Shown: one piece after another, positions 31,994 through 40,884 of the stretch
Numbering within the stretch: the stretch's first letter is position 1
Layout: each line of letters opens with the position of its first letter
NCBI RefSeq assembly: GCF_001038425.2
Contig: NZ_LDPV02000052.1
Location: 1 to 64,000, forward strand
Direction: 5' to 3'
Origin: Ornithinibacillus contaminans
Lineage (GTDB): Bacteria; Bacillota; Bacilli; Bacillales; Amphibacillaceae
Length of the DNA stretch: 64,000 nucleotides
The notes under the pieces: generated by a model
Seen by the model: the letters and a program-made list of their open reading frames with translations, nothing else
Told to the model about the DNA's origin: nothing
Database searches by the model: none
Made by a program: the position numbers and the translations under genes

Positions 31994-33073
31994 TTAATTC
32001 GTTAACGTTTTTAAATTTCCTTCATTTTGAATATCTACATGGATGTCTAATTGAAACGTAAGATTAGGATAGTATTCGGAACGCCAATTCTTTAATTCAG
32101 AATTAGGCAATTTATTTCGAAAGTATCGGCCAGTTCCTAGTATGTCAGCCTCACTTGATTGTAATTTAGCAAACATCTTATTAAACCTCTTTTGAAGAAG
32201 CTCTTTTAATTGTTTTTTAATTTCCCTTTTTGTTTCGGCTCCAATAGTTTCTAATACCGTTACGTTTAGATTTAAATCAGCTGTTAAGTAAGCTTGTCCA
32301 TTAATTAACTTACTGTCATAATTGACCCAGTTTCCCAAAATCATAATACTAGCTTCATCTAATATCTCTATCATACCTTGCACGCTATTTTCCCATAAGG
32401 CGTTATATAATAAGGTTTCGTTTGGGTCGATTTCCTCGACGGCCTTTCCTTTTCTTATAACTAATGATCCTACTTGTTCAAGCGTTGTTGTTTCTCCTAA
32501 TGAAATAATCGGTAAAGCGGTATCATAGGTTCGGGAGTGGATACTTTTGTATACTTGCCAGAGTCGAGTTAAAGCAATCTGGGGATTCCAACCAGCATTT
32601 TTCTCAAAAAAATCTAAAGGAGTAGTACTGCTTGGGATAATTTGTTCGTTCATGCTTTGAAAAAAATGATTCATATCTTCCTTAATGGTAGCAATTAACA
32701 CCTTGGAAGATACATCTCTTGATCGCATAAAACCGGCTATGAGGTCTTCTAACCCCTGTTTTGCTAACTCGTGATCTACGATGATTACTTTTACGTGAAG
32801 TAGGTCTATACTGCTTTCCATGTTTGAGCTAATGTTGTCAATAACGTGGTTAATCGTTTTCCCTTCTCCTATGATGATTCTTGTTTCTAGAGTTTCCTCC
32901 ACTGGTTCTGAAACCTGCAAGAAAACTTTATAGTTATCTTCTTCTGTAGTGACGCCTAACACAACTGGCATGGTTCGATGGTTAATGTCTCTTATGTCCC
33001 AGCAACCATATAGGTTTAAAAACAATATACTAAGGAAAGAGATTTTTATGATCCTGCATCTGTCTCTATTCAC
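31994..33073 (-). CDS. Ger(x)C-family spore germination lipoprotein
   Basis: The C subunit of a GerA-type nutrient germinant receptor. Its 359 residues begin with a signal and lipobox (LFLNLYGCWD, cysteine near residue 24), so it would be lipid-anchored in the spore inner membrane. The family start CWDIRDINHRTMPVVLGV is typical. The start codon is GTG 33073, overlapping the end of the B-subunit gene by eight bases, with GGGGTGAG upstream. Order A-B-C matches other ger operons. The germinant cannot be predicted. Confidence 0.9.
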   Translation of the reverse strand: MNRDRCRIIKISFLSILFLNLYGCWDIRDINHRTMPVVLGVTTEEDNYKVFLQVSEPVEETLETRIIIGEGKTINHVIDNISSNMESSIDLLHVKVIIVDHELAKQGLEDLIAGFMRSRDVSSKVLIATIKEDMNHFFQSMNEQIIPSSTTPLDFFEKNAGWNPQIALTRLWQVYKSIHSRTYDTALPIISLGETTTLEQVGSLVIRKGKAVEEIDPNETLLYNALWENSVQGMIEILDEASIMILGNWVNYDSKLINGQAYLTADLNLNVTVLETIGAETKREIKKQLKELLQKRFNKMFAKLQSSEADILGTGRYFRNKLPNSELKNWRSEYYPNLTFQLDIHVDIQNEGNLKTLTN

Positions 33074-34139
33074 TTTTTCTTCTCACCCCCAGGATGTAAA
33101 TCGAAATGGGAACAGATAGTAAGACATAAAATCGTAAGAACGTATTCCATTTAAATAGATTCTCCATGGAACTCCACGTTGGAATAAAAAAGCTAATAAT
33201 GTATATCAAAGCCGAAATTATCACCAAAAGGTAGGCAGGTTGCCAAGAGGAAATGTAATGGTTTGTAATTCTTACAGTTTTCCATAATATAAGTGAAATA
33301 AATAACATAATAAACGTCAGCAAACTCAGTAATAAAAACATCGTAATTCGGTCAAACATTAGCCACGTCAAATTTATTGCATCAACTGCCATTACAAATG
33401 GAAATAAAAATGTTGAAGCAGTAGATCCCCCAAATGTAAGAACAGGAATGTAAACGGAAAGGAAGAAACAGGGGATAATTATTGTCAATGCAATAAATAC
33501 CTGCTTCCGTTTATAGCTAAGATACGGTTGTACAAAGCCAAGGAATATAAATCCTCCACCAACGGCAAAAAAACTCTTTAAGTAAGAGGAATTAGTTAAA
33601 AATGAAAAGTCATTACTCCAAAAGGGGAAAAAATGATACCAATCGACATTTTGAAATGAAATTATTAATACAAAAAAAACTAGCGGTAAAAACACGAAGG
33701 CGATAATGAAACCAGTTCTAAAAATTGCTTCTATGCCTTTAGAGGCTAAATAAGTAGAAATAGTAAGTAATAGTGCCATAACAGCCCACAAGGGTGTATT
33801 AGATAAAAAAACAATGGTAATTATTTCAGAATATGCGCGTACTAAAATAATATTTTCCATTAGAAAATAGAAAAAGATTGGTGCTAAGAAACACAAAGAA
33901 TAAAATTTGCCAGCCTCTGAATAGATAGTTATAATATCGGTTTTTGGAAAAAAATGGAGTCCTTTCAAATACACTGCAACAATTATAATATGACACACAA
34001 TACCGATACTTATAGGGAGCCAAAATCCTTGCTCAGTACTTTGAATAATATTGGCGGGATATAAGAAAAAAATAAGACCAAGGTGTACTAGGATATACAT
34101 AAATACAATATGTAAGCTTTTATCCATTTTTAAGATCAT
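33066..34139 (-). CDS. GerAB-type spore germination permease
   Basis: The B subunit of the germinant receptor, an APC-superfamily-like membrane protein of 357 residues with ten helices. Subunits of this family are thought to bind the nutrient in the membrane. It overlaps the A-subunit gene by 20 bases and the C-subunit gene by eight, so all three are tightly coupled. The hydrophobic pattern is complete and no frame damage is visible. Confidence 0.9.
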   Translation of the reverse strand: MILKMDKSLHIVFMYILVHLGLIFFLYPANIIQSTEQGFWLPISIGIVCHIIIVAVYLKGLHFFPKTDIITIYSEAGKFYSLCFLAPIFFYFLMENIILVRAYSEIITIVFLSNTPLWAVMALLLTISTYLASKGIEAIFRTGFIIAFVFLPLVFFVLIISFQNVDWYHFFPFWSNDFSFLTNSSYLKSFFAVGGGFIFLGFVQPYLSYKRKQVFIALTIIIPCFFLSVYIPVLTFGGSTASTFLFPFVMAVDAINLTWLMFDRITMFLLLSLLTFIMLFISLILWKTVRITNHYISSWQPAYLLVIISALIYIISFFIPTWSSMENLFKWNTFLRFYVLLSVPISIYILGVRRKSE

Positions 34140-35454
34140 CCTTCGAAAAATTAATATTTAAATACGGGACGCCAAATGTATTAATACTTGCTAAATAGGA
34201 GCAAACGAAAAAAAGTCCCACTAAGATACCAAGTACACCGAAGCTAGCAGAAAAGATAAGGACAATGTATTTAAATATGCGAATGGAAGCAGAATTCTGA
34301 ACGCCGACAATAGAGGAATTTGCAATGGTTACAGCTGCTAAAATTATAATTAGCAGGTTGCTGACTAATTTTGCTTCAACGACAGCCTGGCCAAGAATAA
34401 TACCGCCTACCATAGTAATGGTAGGGCCTACACTTTTAGGGAGTCTTACACTTGCCTCCAGTATTAACTCAAGAATAATGAGCATAATCATAATTTCGAT
34501 AAAGGCCGGATAGGGAACACCGTTACGGCTTTGCGCTACAGATAAGGCTAATTCTATTCGCAAAACCTCTGGGTTAACGGAGACTAAAGCGACGTATAAC
34601 CCAGGTAAAATTAAGGTTACTAAAAAAGCAATAATTCGTAATAACCTAATGGCAATCATGAGCGGATAGGTATAGTTTCGATCATTTTCTAGCATAAACA
34701 TATCCCCAATCACACTAGGAAGAATAAGCGCAAAAGGAATTCTGTCGACAAATAGTATTATTTTTCCTTTTAATAATGCTGAACTTGCCTCCTGTGGAAG
34801 CTCAGTTGTGTGAACTTGAGAAATGATACTCAAGAGGGGAAGACCTAACAGTTGCATCAGTTCTTGAATATTATTGAATCCCTTTGATGTATTTTGTTCC
34901 AGAAGTTGAACGACTTTTCCCACGATATGTTGATCAGCCTTGGTCTCATAATAGACTAAAGACACACCTCTAGTGATTTCTTGTCCAATTGATATATTCT
35001 TCACCTTCAACTTGTCAGAAATAATTTCCTTACGAATAATCCCAATATTAACATCTCTGTCCTCATTAAAAGCATAATGTGATCCTTGTAGAATAGTTTC
35101 ATTCGAAGGGGACTCAATTGCTCTTTGAATCTCTTTGTTAATAGGAATCACACGTAATAAATATTCAGATTCTTTCCCTAAGTAGATAAGTAAGTTCCCT
35201 TCAAAAATAGCAGTCATTGCTTGTTCTTTATCGGTAATCTTTTCTCCTATTTCCTGCAACTGTTCTAGACTAGCGTTTGCGGATAAATTAGTTTCAAGGA
35301 GCTGTTGTTGAATTGCTTGATTTGTTCTTGAAATATCAATTAGGGATTTAAGACCAATAATCACGACACTTTTATTGCCGTACATATGTTCAGTCATAAA
35401 TATATCATCATGATGAACAAGGGAATCTTTTAAAAATAGGAATATAGATTTCAT
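34120..35454 (-). CDS. GerAA-type spore germination protein
   Basis: The A subunit of the germinant receptor, 444 residues. The soluble N-terminal half carries family blocks such as EITRGVSLVYYETKAD, and KGKIILFVDRIPFALILPS leads into about five helices (PGLYVALVSVNPEVLRIELALSVAQSRNGVPYP split across the membrane region). It is shorter than many homologues of 480-530 residues, mainly at the N-terminus, but the start has AAAGG upstream and the frame cannot be extended usefully. First gene of the operon. I do not see a clear sigma-G promoter. Confidence 0.9.
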   Translation of the reverse strand: MKSIFLFLKDSLVHHDDIFMTEHMYGNKSVVIIGLKSLIDISRTNQAIQQQLLETNLSANASLEQLQEIGEKITDKEQAMTAIFEGNLLIYLGKESEYLLRVIPINKEIQRAIESPSNETILQGSHYAFNEDRDVNIGIIRKEIISDKLKVKNISIGQEITRGVSLVYYETKADQHIVGKVVQLLEQNTSKGFNNIQELMQLLGLPLLSIISQVHTTELPQEASSALLKGKIILFVDRIPFALILPSVIGDMFMLENDRNYTYPLMIAIRLLRIIAFLVTLILPGLYVALVSVNPEVLRIELALSVAQSRNGVPYPAFIEIMIMLIILELILEASVRLPKSVGPTITMVGGIILGQAVVEAKLVSNLLIIILAAVTIANSSIVGVQNSASIRIFKYIVLIFSASFGVLGILVGLFFVCSYLASINTFGVPYLNINFSKDDLKNG

Positions 35455-35606
35455 ACCTTTATTTATCCTTTCGGAGTTTCTTAGCTAGTATTTCCCTTTT
35501 TACATGTAACTATTATTTGGTTCATGATTCTTGGGAAAGTGTTCATTCTTGAGGAATAAGAGTACATAGGTTAAAAAAATACAGCTAATATTAAAAGATT
35601 ACCACT

Positions 35607-35620
35607 TGTTAACGCTTACA
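35607..35620. promoter_or_regulatory. cre site (CcpA) overlapping the sugar-transporter -35
   Basis: TGTTAACGCTTACA matches TGWNANCGNTNWCA at every fixed position. Its last six bases are the -35 hexamer of the promoter for the sugar-binding protein, so CcpA binding would exclude RNA polymerase. Confidence 0.72.
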
Positions 35621-35643
35621 TGTAGTTTGCTAGCCACTATAAT
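35615..35643 (+). promoter_or_regulatory. sigma-A promoter of the sugar ABC transporter
   Basis: CTTACA (35615-35620), a 17-base spacer, and consensus TATAAT (35638-35643). The start codon is 42 bases downstream. The weak -35 may require the AraC-type regulator encoded downstream. Confidence 0.72.
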
Positions 35644-35684
35644 GAAACGTGTAAACAGCAAACAATTGAAAAGGGGAGAGAAAA

Positions 35685-36800
35685 ATGAACAAATTAATGA
35701 AAGCGCTAACGCTTAGTTTTGTTGCTGTAATGTTTCTTTTTGTATTAGCTGCGTGTAACAGCGATAGTAGCGGTAGTGGTGGGGCAGTAAGTGTTGGTAT
35801 CGTTTTACCGACTAAGGATGAGCCTAGATGGGTTCAAGATGAAGAACGATTTAAAGCTGCACTAGAGGATTCTGAGTATACAACTGAAATATTGTTTAGC
35901 CAAGGATCATCTGCAAAGGAAAAAGAAAATGTTGAAACGTTAATTAGTAAAGGTATTGATGTCCTAGTAATTGCACCTCATGATGGTGCTGCAGCAGGTG
36001 CAGCGGTAGAGGCTGCTAAAGCAGAGGGGATTACGGTTATTGCGTATGACCGATTGATTACCGACACAGATGCAGTCGATTATTATGTAACATTTGATAG
36101 TGTTGCAGTAGGAGCTGCACAAGGGCAATACTTAATTGACAATGTAGAAGGTACTGGGGTTCCACTATACCTTTATGCCGGAGCTTCCTCAGATAACAAT
36201 GCTTTCTTATTCTTTGAAGGTGCATGGAGTGTACTACAACCGAAAATTGCAGATGGAACATTTGTGATTGCTAACTCAAGTGAAGCAGAAGGTTTAAAGG
36301 ATAAGGCAGAGCTTTCTCGTGATGAAATGAGTGCGATATTAGGACAGGTAACAACAAACTGGGATCCTAATGAATCGAAGAATAAGGCAGAAACACATTT
36401 AACTGCTGTTGGAGATGACTTAAAAGGTGATGTTGCTATCCTAGCACCTAACGATGGTACAGCACGTGCGATTGCAGATGTATTCGGGGCAGAATCAGCA
36501 ATCTCAAGCTATGTAATTACGGGGCAGGATGCAGAAAAAGCATCTATTCAGTATATCCTAGATGAAAAACAAACGATGACTGTATTTAAAGATGTTCGTA
36601 CACTTGTAAATGACGCTATGGGGATGGCTATCGATATATTAGAAGGTAATACACCAGAAACTACTGGCTCGTATAACAACGGAGCAGTAGACGTCAAAGC
36701 GAAACAAACCGATGTAATTGTTGTGGAAAAAGACAACGTTCAAACCGAACTAATTGACTCTGGTTACTACGAAGCAAGCGAATTTACAGGACTAGAGTAA
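35685..36800 (+). CDS. chvE: Sugar ABC transporter substrate-binding lipoprotein (ChvE-like)
   Basis: An extracellular monosaccharide-binding lipoprotein of 371 residues. The signal peptide ends in the lipobox LAAC (cysteine near residue 24). The periplasmic-binding fold shows IGIVLPTK-like GIVLPTKDEPRW, GIDVLVIAPHDG, VIAYDRLI, DNNAFLFFEGAWSVLQP and VITGQDAE, typical of the ChvE/XylF group for xylose, glucose, arabinose or galactose. It is the first gene of the transporter and is followed by a long inverted repeat before the ATPase gene. GGGGAG precedes the ATG. A ChvE-type identity is firm; the sugar is not. Confidence 0.85.
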   Translation: MNKLMKALTLSFVAVMFLFVLAACNSDSSGSGGAVSVGIVLPTKDEPRWVQDEERFKAALEDSEYTTEILFSQGSSAKEKENVETLISKGIDVLVIAPHDGAAAGAAVEAAKAEGITVIAYDRLITDTDAVDYYVTFDSVAVGAAQGQYLIDNVEGTGVPLYLYAGASSDNNAFLFFEGAWSVLQPKIADGTFVIANSSEAEGLKDKAELSRDEMSAILGQVTTNWDPNESKNKAETHLTAVGDDLKGDVAILAPNDGTARAIADVFGAESAISSYVITGQDAEKASIQYILDEKQTMTVFKDVRTLVNDAMGMAIDILEGNTPETTGSYNNGAVDVKAKQTDVIVVEKDNVQTELIDSGYYEASEFTGLE

Positions 36801-36815
36801 ACGATTAATAGTGTG

Positions 36816-36955
36816 AAGAGCCCAGGGGCAAAAGTAAAACGAGAAGGTAGAAAAGCGAACGATGCATGAACTTATCGGAGTAAATACCTGAAGCTGGTAT
36901 CGTGCACCAACGTTTGGATTTTATCTAATTATAAACACTTTTGCCCCAGGCTCTT
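36816..36955 (+). repeat. Long imperfect inverted repeat between binding-protein and ATPase genes
   Basis: A 20-base arm starting AAGAGCCCAGGGGCAAAAGT (36816-36835) pairs with ACTTTTGCCCCAGGCTCTT (36937-36955), with one extra base, enclosing about 100 bases. The centre holds a small ATACC/GGTAT hairpin. It has no strong T run. It could be a processing or attenuating structure that keeps binding protein in excess over ATPase, or a copy of a dispersed palindromic element. Confidence 0.6.
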
Positions 36956-36987
36956 TGCGATTTTAACTTGATTAAAGGGTGGGTGCG

Positions 36988-38508
36988 ATGAGTGAATTCA
37001 TACTAGAAATGGATCAGATATCCAAGTCTTTTACAGGCGTCAAAGCACTTAATAATGTTAACTTCAAAGTGAAAAAAGGCGAGATTCATTGCTTAGTTGG
37101 TGAAAACGGAGCCGGTAAATCAACCCTAATGAAGGTATTAAGTGGTGTTTATCCTTATGGTACTTATGAAGGAAATATAATATTTGATGGTGAAATTAAA
37201 CAATTCTCGAAAATAAATGACAGTGTAGATGCCGGAATTGCGATCATCTATCAGGAGCTAGCCTTATTTCCCGATCTATCTGTTTATGAAAATTTATTTG
37301 TGGGGAATGAAGTACAGCATAAAGGTGTTGTTGATTGGAATAAAACCATTGTTGAATCTCGTAACGTTCTAGAAAAAGTAAATTTAAGCGTAAATCCTGA
37401 AACACTTATAAAGGATTTAGGTGTTGGAAAACAGCAGTTAATTGAAATTGCCAAGGCATTGAGCAAAGAAGTTAAGCTTCTAATCTTAGATGAGCCGACA
37501 GCAGCCTTGAACGAGGATGATAGTGAAAATCTACTTAATCTCCTGCGTGAGCTAAAAAAACAAGGAATTACTAGTATTATGATCTCACATAAGCTAAAAG
37601 AAGTTATTGCTATTGCAGATAGTGCAACAATACTCCGTGACGGAAATACGGTTTGCACGTTAGCTGCTGCAAAGGGTGAGATTAATGAGAACACTATAAT
37701 TAAGAATATGGTTGGCCGTGAGATTAATAATATTTACCCAAAACGTGAGAACCAAGCGATAGGGGATACAATTCTCGAAGTATCGAACTGGTCCGCATAT
37801 GATTCTCAGTTAGGTAAGCGAATTCTACGTGACGTGAATTTTCATGTGAAGCAAGGTGAAATAATCGGTATTGCAGGCTTGATGGGTGCAGGTCGTACAG
37901 AGCTTGCCCAAAGTATCTTTGGTAATCCGAAAAACTATAAGCTGCAGGGTGAATTGCAGATTGATGGCAAACCAAGAAAATTCAAGCATACTAGTGAAGC
38001 AATAAAAGCAGGAATCGCTTACGTAACAGAAGATCGTAAAGGAGATGGCCTGTTTTTAACACAAAATATTAAAAATAATATCTCAGTAGGAAACCTAAAA
38101 GAGATTTCTGCAAGTGGTGTCATTAATGAAAACGAAGAGATAAAAGTGGCAAATGACTATAAAAAAGACTTAACCATTAAGGCGTCGTCCATTGAACAGT
38201 TAGTTGGTAATTTAAGTGGCGGGAATCAACAAAAAGTATCGCTTGGAAAATGGTTATTTGTTAAGCCTAAGCTACTAATTTTGGATGAACCAACTAGAGG
38301 AATTGATGTTGGTGCAAAATTTGAGATTTATACGATTATGAACAGCCTAATTGCGGAGGGAATGAGCATTATTATGATTTCTTCTGAGCTTGGAGAAGTG
38401 CTAGGTATGAGTGATCGAATTTATGTCATGGCTGAAGGTGAAATAAAAGGTGAACTATCAGCAGAAGAAGCTGATCAAGAAAAAATTATGCAACTAGCGA
38501 CACAATAG
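36988..38508 (+). CDS. mmsA: Monosaccharide ABC transporter ATPase with two ABC domains
   Basis: A tandem ATPase of 506 residues for sugar import. The first domain has Walker A GENGAGKST at residues 38-46, signature LGVGKQQLIEIAK and Walker B LLILDEPTAAL. The second has a degenerate Walker A (GLMGAGRTE), signature LSGGNQQKV and LLILDEPTRGIDVG. The block YPYGTYEGNI is typical of the multiple-monosaccharide (MmsA/GguA) branch. The start is ATG 36988, eight bases after AAAGGG; a GTG at 36979 is less likely. It lies 12 bases before the permease gene. Confidence 0.88.
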   Translation: MSEFILEMDQISKSFTGVKALNNVNFKVKKGEIHCLVGENGAGKSTLMKVLSGVYPYGTYEGNIIFDGEIKQFSKINDSVDAGIAIIYQELALFPDLSVYENLFVGNEVQHKGVVDWNKTIVESRNVLEKVNLSVNPETLIKDLGVGKQQLIEIAKALSKEVKLLILDEPTAALNEDDSENLLNLLRELKKQGITSIMISHKLKEVIAIADSATILRDGNTVCTLAAAKGEINENTIIKNMVGREINNIYPKRENQAIGDTILEVSNWSAYDSQLGKRILRDVNFHVKQGEIIGIAGLMGAGRTELAQSIFGNPKNYKLQGELQIDGKPRKFKHTSEAIKAGIAYVTEDRKGDGLFLTQNIKNNISVGNLKEISASGVINENEEIKVANDYKKDLTIKASSIEQLVGNLSGGNQQKVSLGKWLFVKPKLLILDEPTRGIDVGAKFEIYTIMNSLIAEGMSIIMISSELGEVLGMSDRIYVMAEGEIKGELSAEEADQEKIMQLATQ

Positions 38509-38520
38509 GGGGTGGAGTCC

Positions 38521-39696
38521 ATGAGTTTTTATACAGAATTAAAAGCTTTATTAAAGAATAATATTCGCGACTATGGGATGTATATTGCACTATTCGTTAT
38601 TATGTTAACCTTCACGATTTTAACGGATGGGATATTTATGTCTTCTCGTAACATCAGTAATTTACTAGATTCGGCGGGATATATTGCTGTATTAGCGGTT
38701 GGGGTAATGATTGTTATTGTCATTCGCCATATTGACTTATCTATTGGGTTCTTAGCAGGATTTCTAGGTGCAATCGCAGCTATTTTACTCATGAGTGTTG
38801 GTATGCCAGTATATTTGGTAATCCCAATTATTCTCATCATTGGAACCATTATTGGATTAACTACAGGATTCCTTGTTGCTAAAGTGGGAATTCCTTCATT
38901 TGTAGCTACATTAGCTGGATGGCTTATCTTTAGAGGAGCTATTTTACAGGTAACTGAGGATTCTGGAACGATCATTATCCAGAATGATGCATTTAATGCA
39001 ATAGGGAATGGCTACATTCCTTCATTAGGACAAATTGGTGGCTTACATTTGCTGTCTTTATTAGTAGGAATACTCGGGATTTTATTTTATGTGTTCGGAG
39101 CTATTTCAAAACGTAGAAAAATGATTACCTACCAATTTGATGTTGTATCGAAGCCGATTTTTGTTTTGCAATTAGTATTTGTCTCGGCAATTATAGCATA
39201 TATCACATGGATATTAGCTGGCTATAATGGTCTATCGTGGACCTTAGTAATTATTCTACTCGTAGTGGTAATCTATCATTTTATTACGACGAAAACTGTG
39301 ATTGGAAGACATATTTATGCAGTAGGAAGTAATCCTGAAGCTGCTCATCTGAGTGGAATTAACGTGAATAATATTACTATGCTCGTATTTGGCTCCATGG
39401 GAATGCTTGCTGCGTTATCAGGGATATTATTTACGTCTCGATTACAATCGGCAACGACAACAGCAGGGACATTGTTTGAACTAGATGCTATTGCAGCAGC
39501 TTATGTTGGTGGTGTATCCTCAGCTGGTGGTGTAGGAAAAGTAACAGGTGCAATTATCGGTGCGATAGTGATGGCATCTCTAACAAACGGTATGAACTTA
39601 CTAGGTACTGGAATTTCCTATCAATATATGATTCGCGGTGGTGTCTTAGCACTAGCGGTTATTTTTGATGTAACGACTCGAAAGCGTGGAAAATAA
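38521..39696 (+). CDS. mmsB: Monosaccharide ABC transporter permease
   Basis: The membrane subunit, 391 residues and about ten helices, of the RbsC/MmsB type. Family blocks are visible: GVMIVIVIRHIDLSIGFLAGFLGA, VGIPSFVATLAGWLIFRG, IGRHIYAVGSNPEAAHLSGINV and DAIAAAYVGGVSSAGGVGKV. ATG 38521 is preceded by GGGGGTGG; the upstream GTG at 38512 lies within that site. It completes an importer with the binding protein and ATPase upstream. Confidence 0.88.
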   Translation: MSFYTELKALLKNNIRDYGMYIALFVIMLTFTILTDGIFMSSRNISNLLDSAGYIAVLAVGVMIVIVIRHIDLSIGFLAGFLGAIAAILLMSVGMPVYLVIPIILIIGTIIGLTTGFLVAKVGIPSFVATLAGWLIFRGAILQVTEDSGTIIIQNDAFNAIGNGYIPSLGQIGGLHLLSLLVGILGILFYVFGAISKRRKMITYQFDVVSKPIFVLQLVFVSAIIAYITWILAGYNGLSWTLVIILLVVVIYHFITTKTVIGRHIYAVGSNPEAAHLSGINVNNITMLVFGSMGMLAALSGILFTSRLQSATTTAGTLFELDAIAAAYVGGVSSAGGVGKVTGAIIGAIVMASLTNGMNLLGTGISYQYMIRGGVLALAVIFDVTTRKRGK

Positions 39697-39709
39697 CGAG
39701 ATAAAATGT

Positions 39710-39785
39710 GGGGGCAATTACATGCCCCTGCATTAATGGTATTCAAACTAATCTTCTGTATTGTGCAATTAGCCCCCCGTTTTTA
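39710..39785 (+). terminator. Possible terminator with a long loop
   Basis: GGGGGCAATT (39710-39719) can pair with AATTAGCCCCC (39768-39778), followed by CGTTTTT. A local GGGGCA/TGCCCC hairpin competes with it. It would separate transporter and sensor transcripts only partly. Confidence 0.4.
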
Positions 39786-39836
39786 ACTTCTTTCGATATA
39801 AAAAATCCCTTCCTAACGGATACTAGAATGGAAATT

Positions 39837-39864
39837 TTGAACAATTCGTAATAGGTGGTATGAT
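39837..39864 (+). promoter_or_regulatory. sigma-A promoter of the sensor operon
   Basis: TTGAAC (39837-39842) and TATGAT (39859-39864), spaced 16 bases. The sensor gene begins 43 bases downstream. Confidence 0.55.
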
Positions 39865-39906
39865 GATAATAGTCTCATAGTTAAGTAGTGGAAGGAGCCA
39901 TTTCTC

Positions 39907-40884
39907 TTGCGAAAGACAGCGATATTTCTACTGAGTGCACTGTTTATAATCCTTTGTTATTTTACCTCTGTTTCTGCAATTAGCGTTTTTCAATCGGATT
40001 TGGAATTGCCTGATTCTACTAGTGAACAGCAGTCAATGTATCGTATCGTATTAATAACACAGGATATTGATACCCCGTTCTGGGATGAGGTTGGAAGAGC
40101 TGCTAAGCAAGAAGCAGAAAAGCTTGGCGTCAGTCTTGAAATGTGGGGGAATTATGGGAGTCATCAGGAGGATTTTTTAAAAAATCTAGAGATTGCGATC
40201 CAGTCTAAAGTGGATGGAATCATTATACAGGGACTTGATACAAAAGAATTTCAGGAATTGACCAAGGTTAAAGCTTCTTTTTATGGAATCCCGATTATTA
40301 CGATTGCCAATGATGTATCAATGGATGAGAGTTTAAGAAGAACCTATGTCGGTTCAGACCAATATAAAGCAGGAAAAATGATAGCACAGCAATTAATTTC
40401 AGATATGGGCGCAACGGGAAATGTTGTACTCCTGCATAATGATAATCATGCGTTTTATCAAGAGCAGCGTCTTAAAGGTATGGAGGATATCTTCATGAAG
40501 CATAGAGGTATTAAGCTACACTATGCTAATACAGCAACCACTCGAGACGATATGATAGCAGCAACACAGGATATTTTGAATCAGGTACCTGATGCGGATG
40601 CTTTTATAGCGGTTAATGCAAACTTTGTTGGGGCAATCGTCCAAGAAATAAGTAAGCGCTATCAGGTTGAGCCTTTTTATATCTATTCATTTGACGATGG
40701 ACCGGAATCGCTTACTTTATTAGAACAGGGACTTGTGGATGGCATCCTGAAGCAATCGCCAGATGAGATGGGAAGGCTTAGTGTACAAGTATTAACAGAG
40801 TGGTTAAATGGTGAGACCATTCCACTGGATTCAAACGGGTATATCACGGAAATTCAAATTGTGAAAGCGACTGACGTTCCATGA
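39907..40884 (+). CDS. Extracellular sugar-sensing protein, XylFII-like
   Basis: A 325-residue periplasmic-binding-fold protein with an uncleaved-looking N-terminal helix (TAIFLLSALFIILCYFTS) and no lipobox. The fold blocks include IVLITQDIDTPFWDEVGRAAKQ, VDGIIIQGLD and YIYSFDDGPESLT. It is directly coupled to a histidine kinase by ATGA. In Clostridium, XylFII binds xylose and activates its LytS partner to induce xylFGH. The gene order here is the same, so a sensing role is likely rather than transport. The start is TTG 39907 after AAGGAG. Confidence 0.82.
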   Translation: MRKTAIFLLSALFIILCYFTSVSAISVFQSDLELPDSTSEQQSMYRIVLITQDIDTPFWDEVGRAAKQEAEKLGVSLEMWGNYGSHQEDFLKNLEIAIQSKVDGIIIQGLDTKEFQELTKVKASFYGIPIITIANDVSMDESLRRTYVGSDQYKAGKMIAQQLISDMGATGNVVLLHNDNHAFYQEQRLKGMEDIFMKHRGIKLHYANTATTRDDMIAATQDILNQVPDADAFIAVNANFVGAIVQEISKRYQVEPFYIYSFDDGPESLTLLEQGLVDGILKQSPDEMGRLSVQVLTEWLNGETIPLDSNGYITEIQIVKATDVP

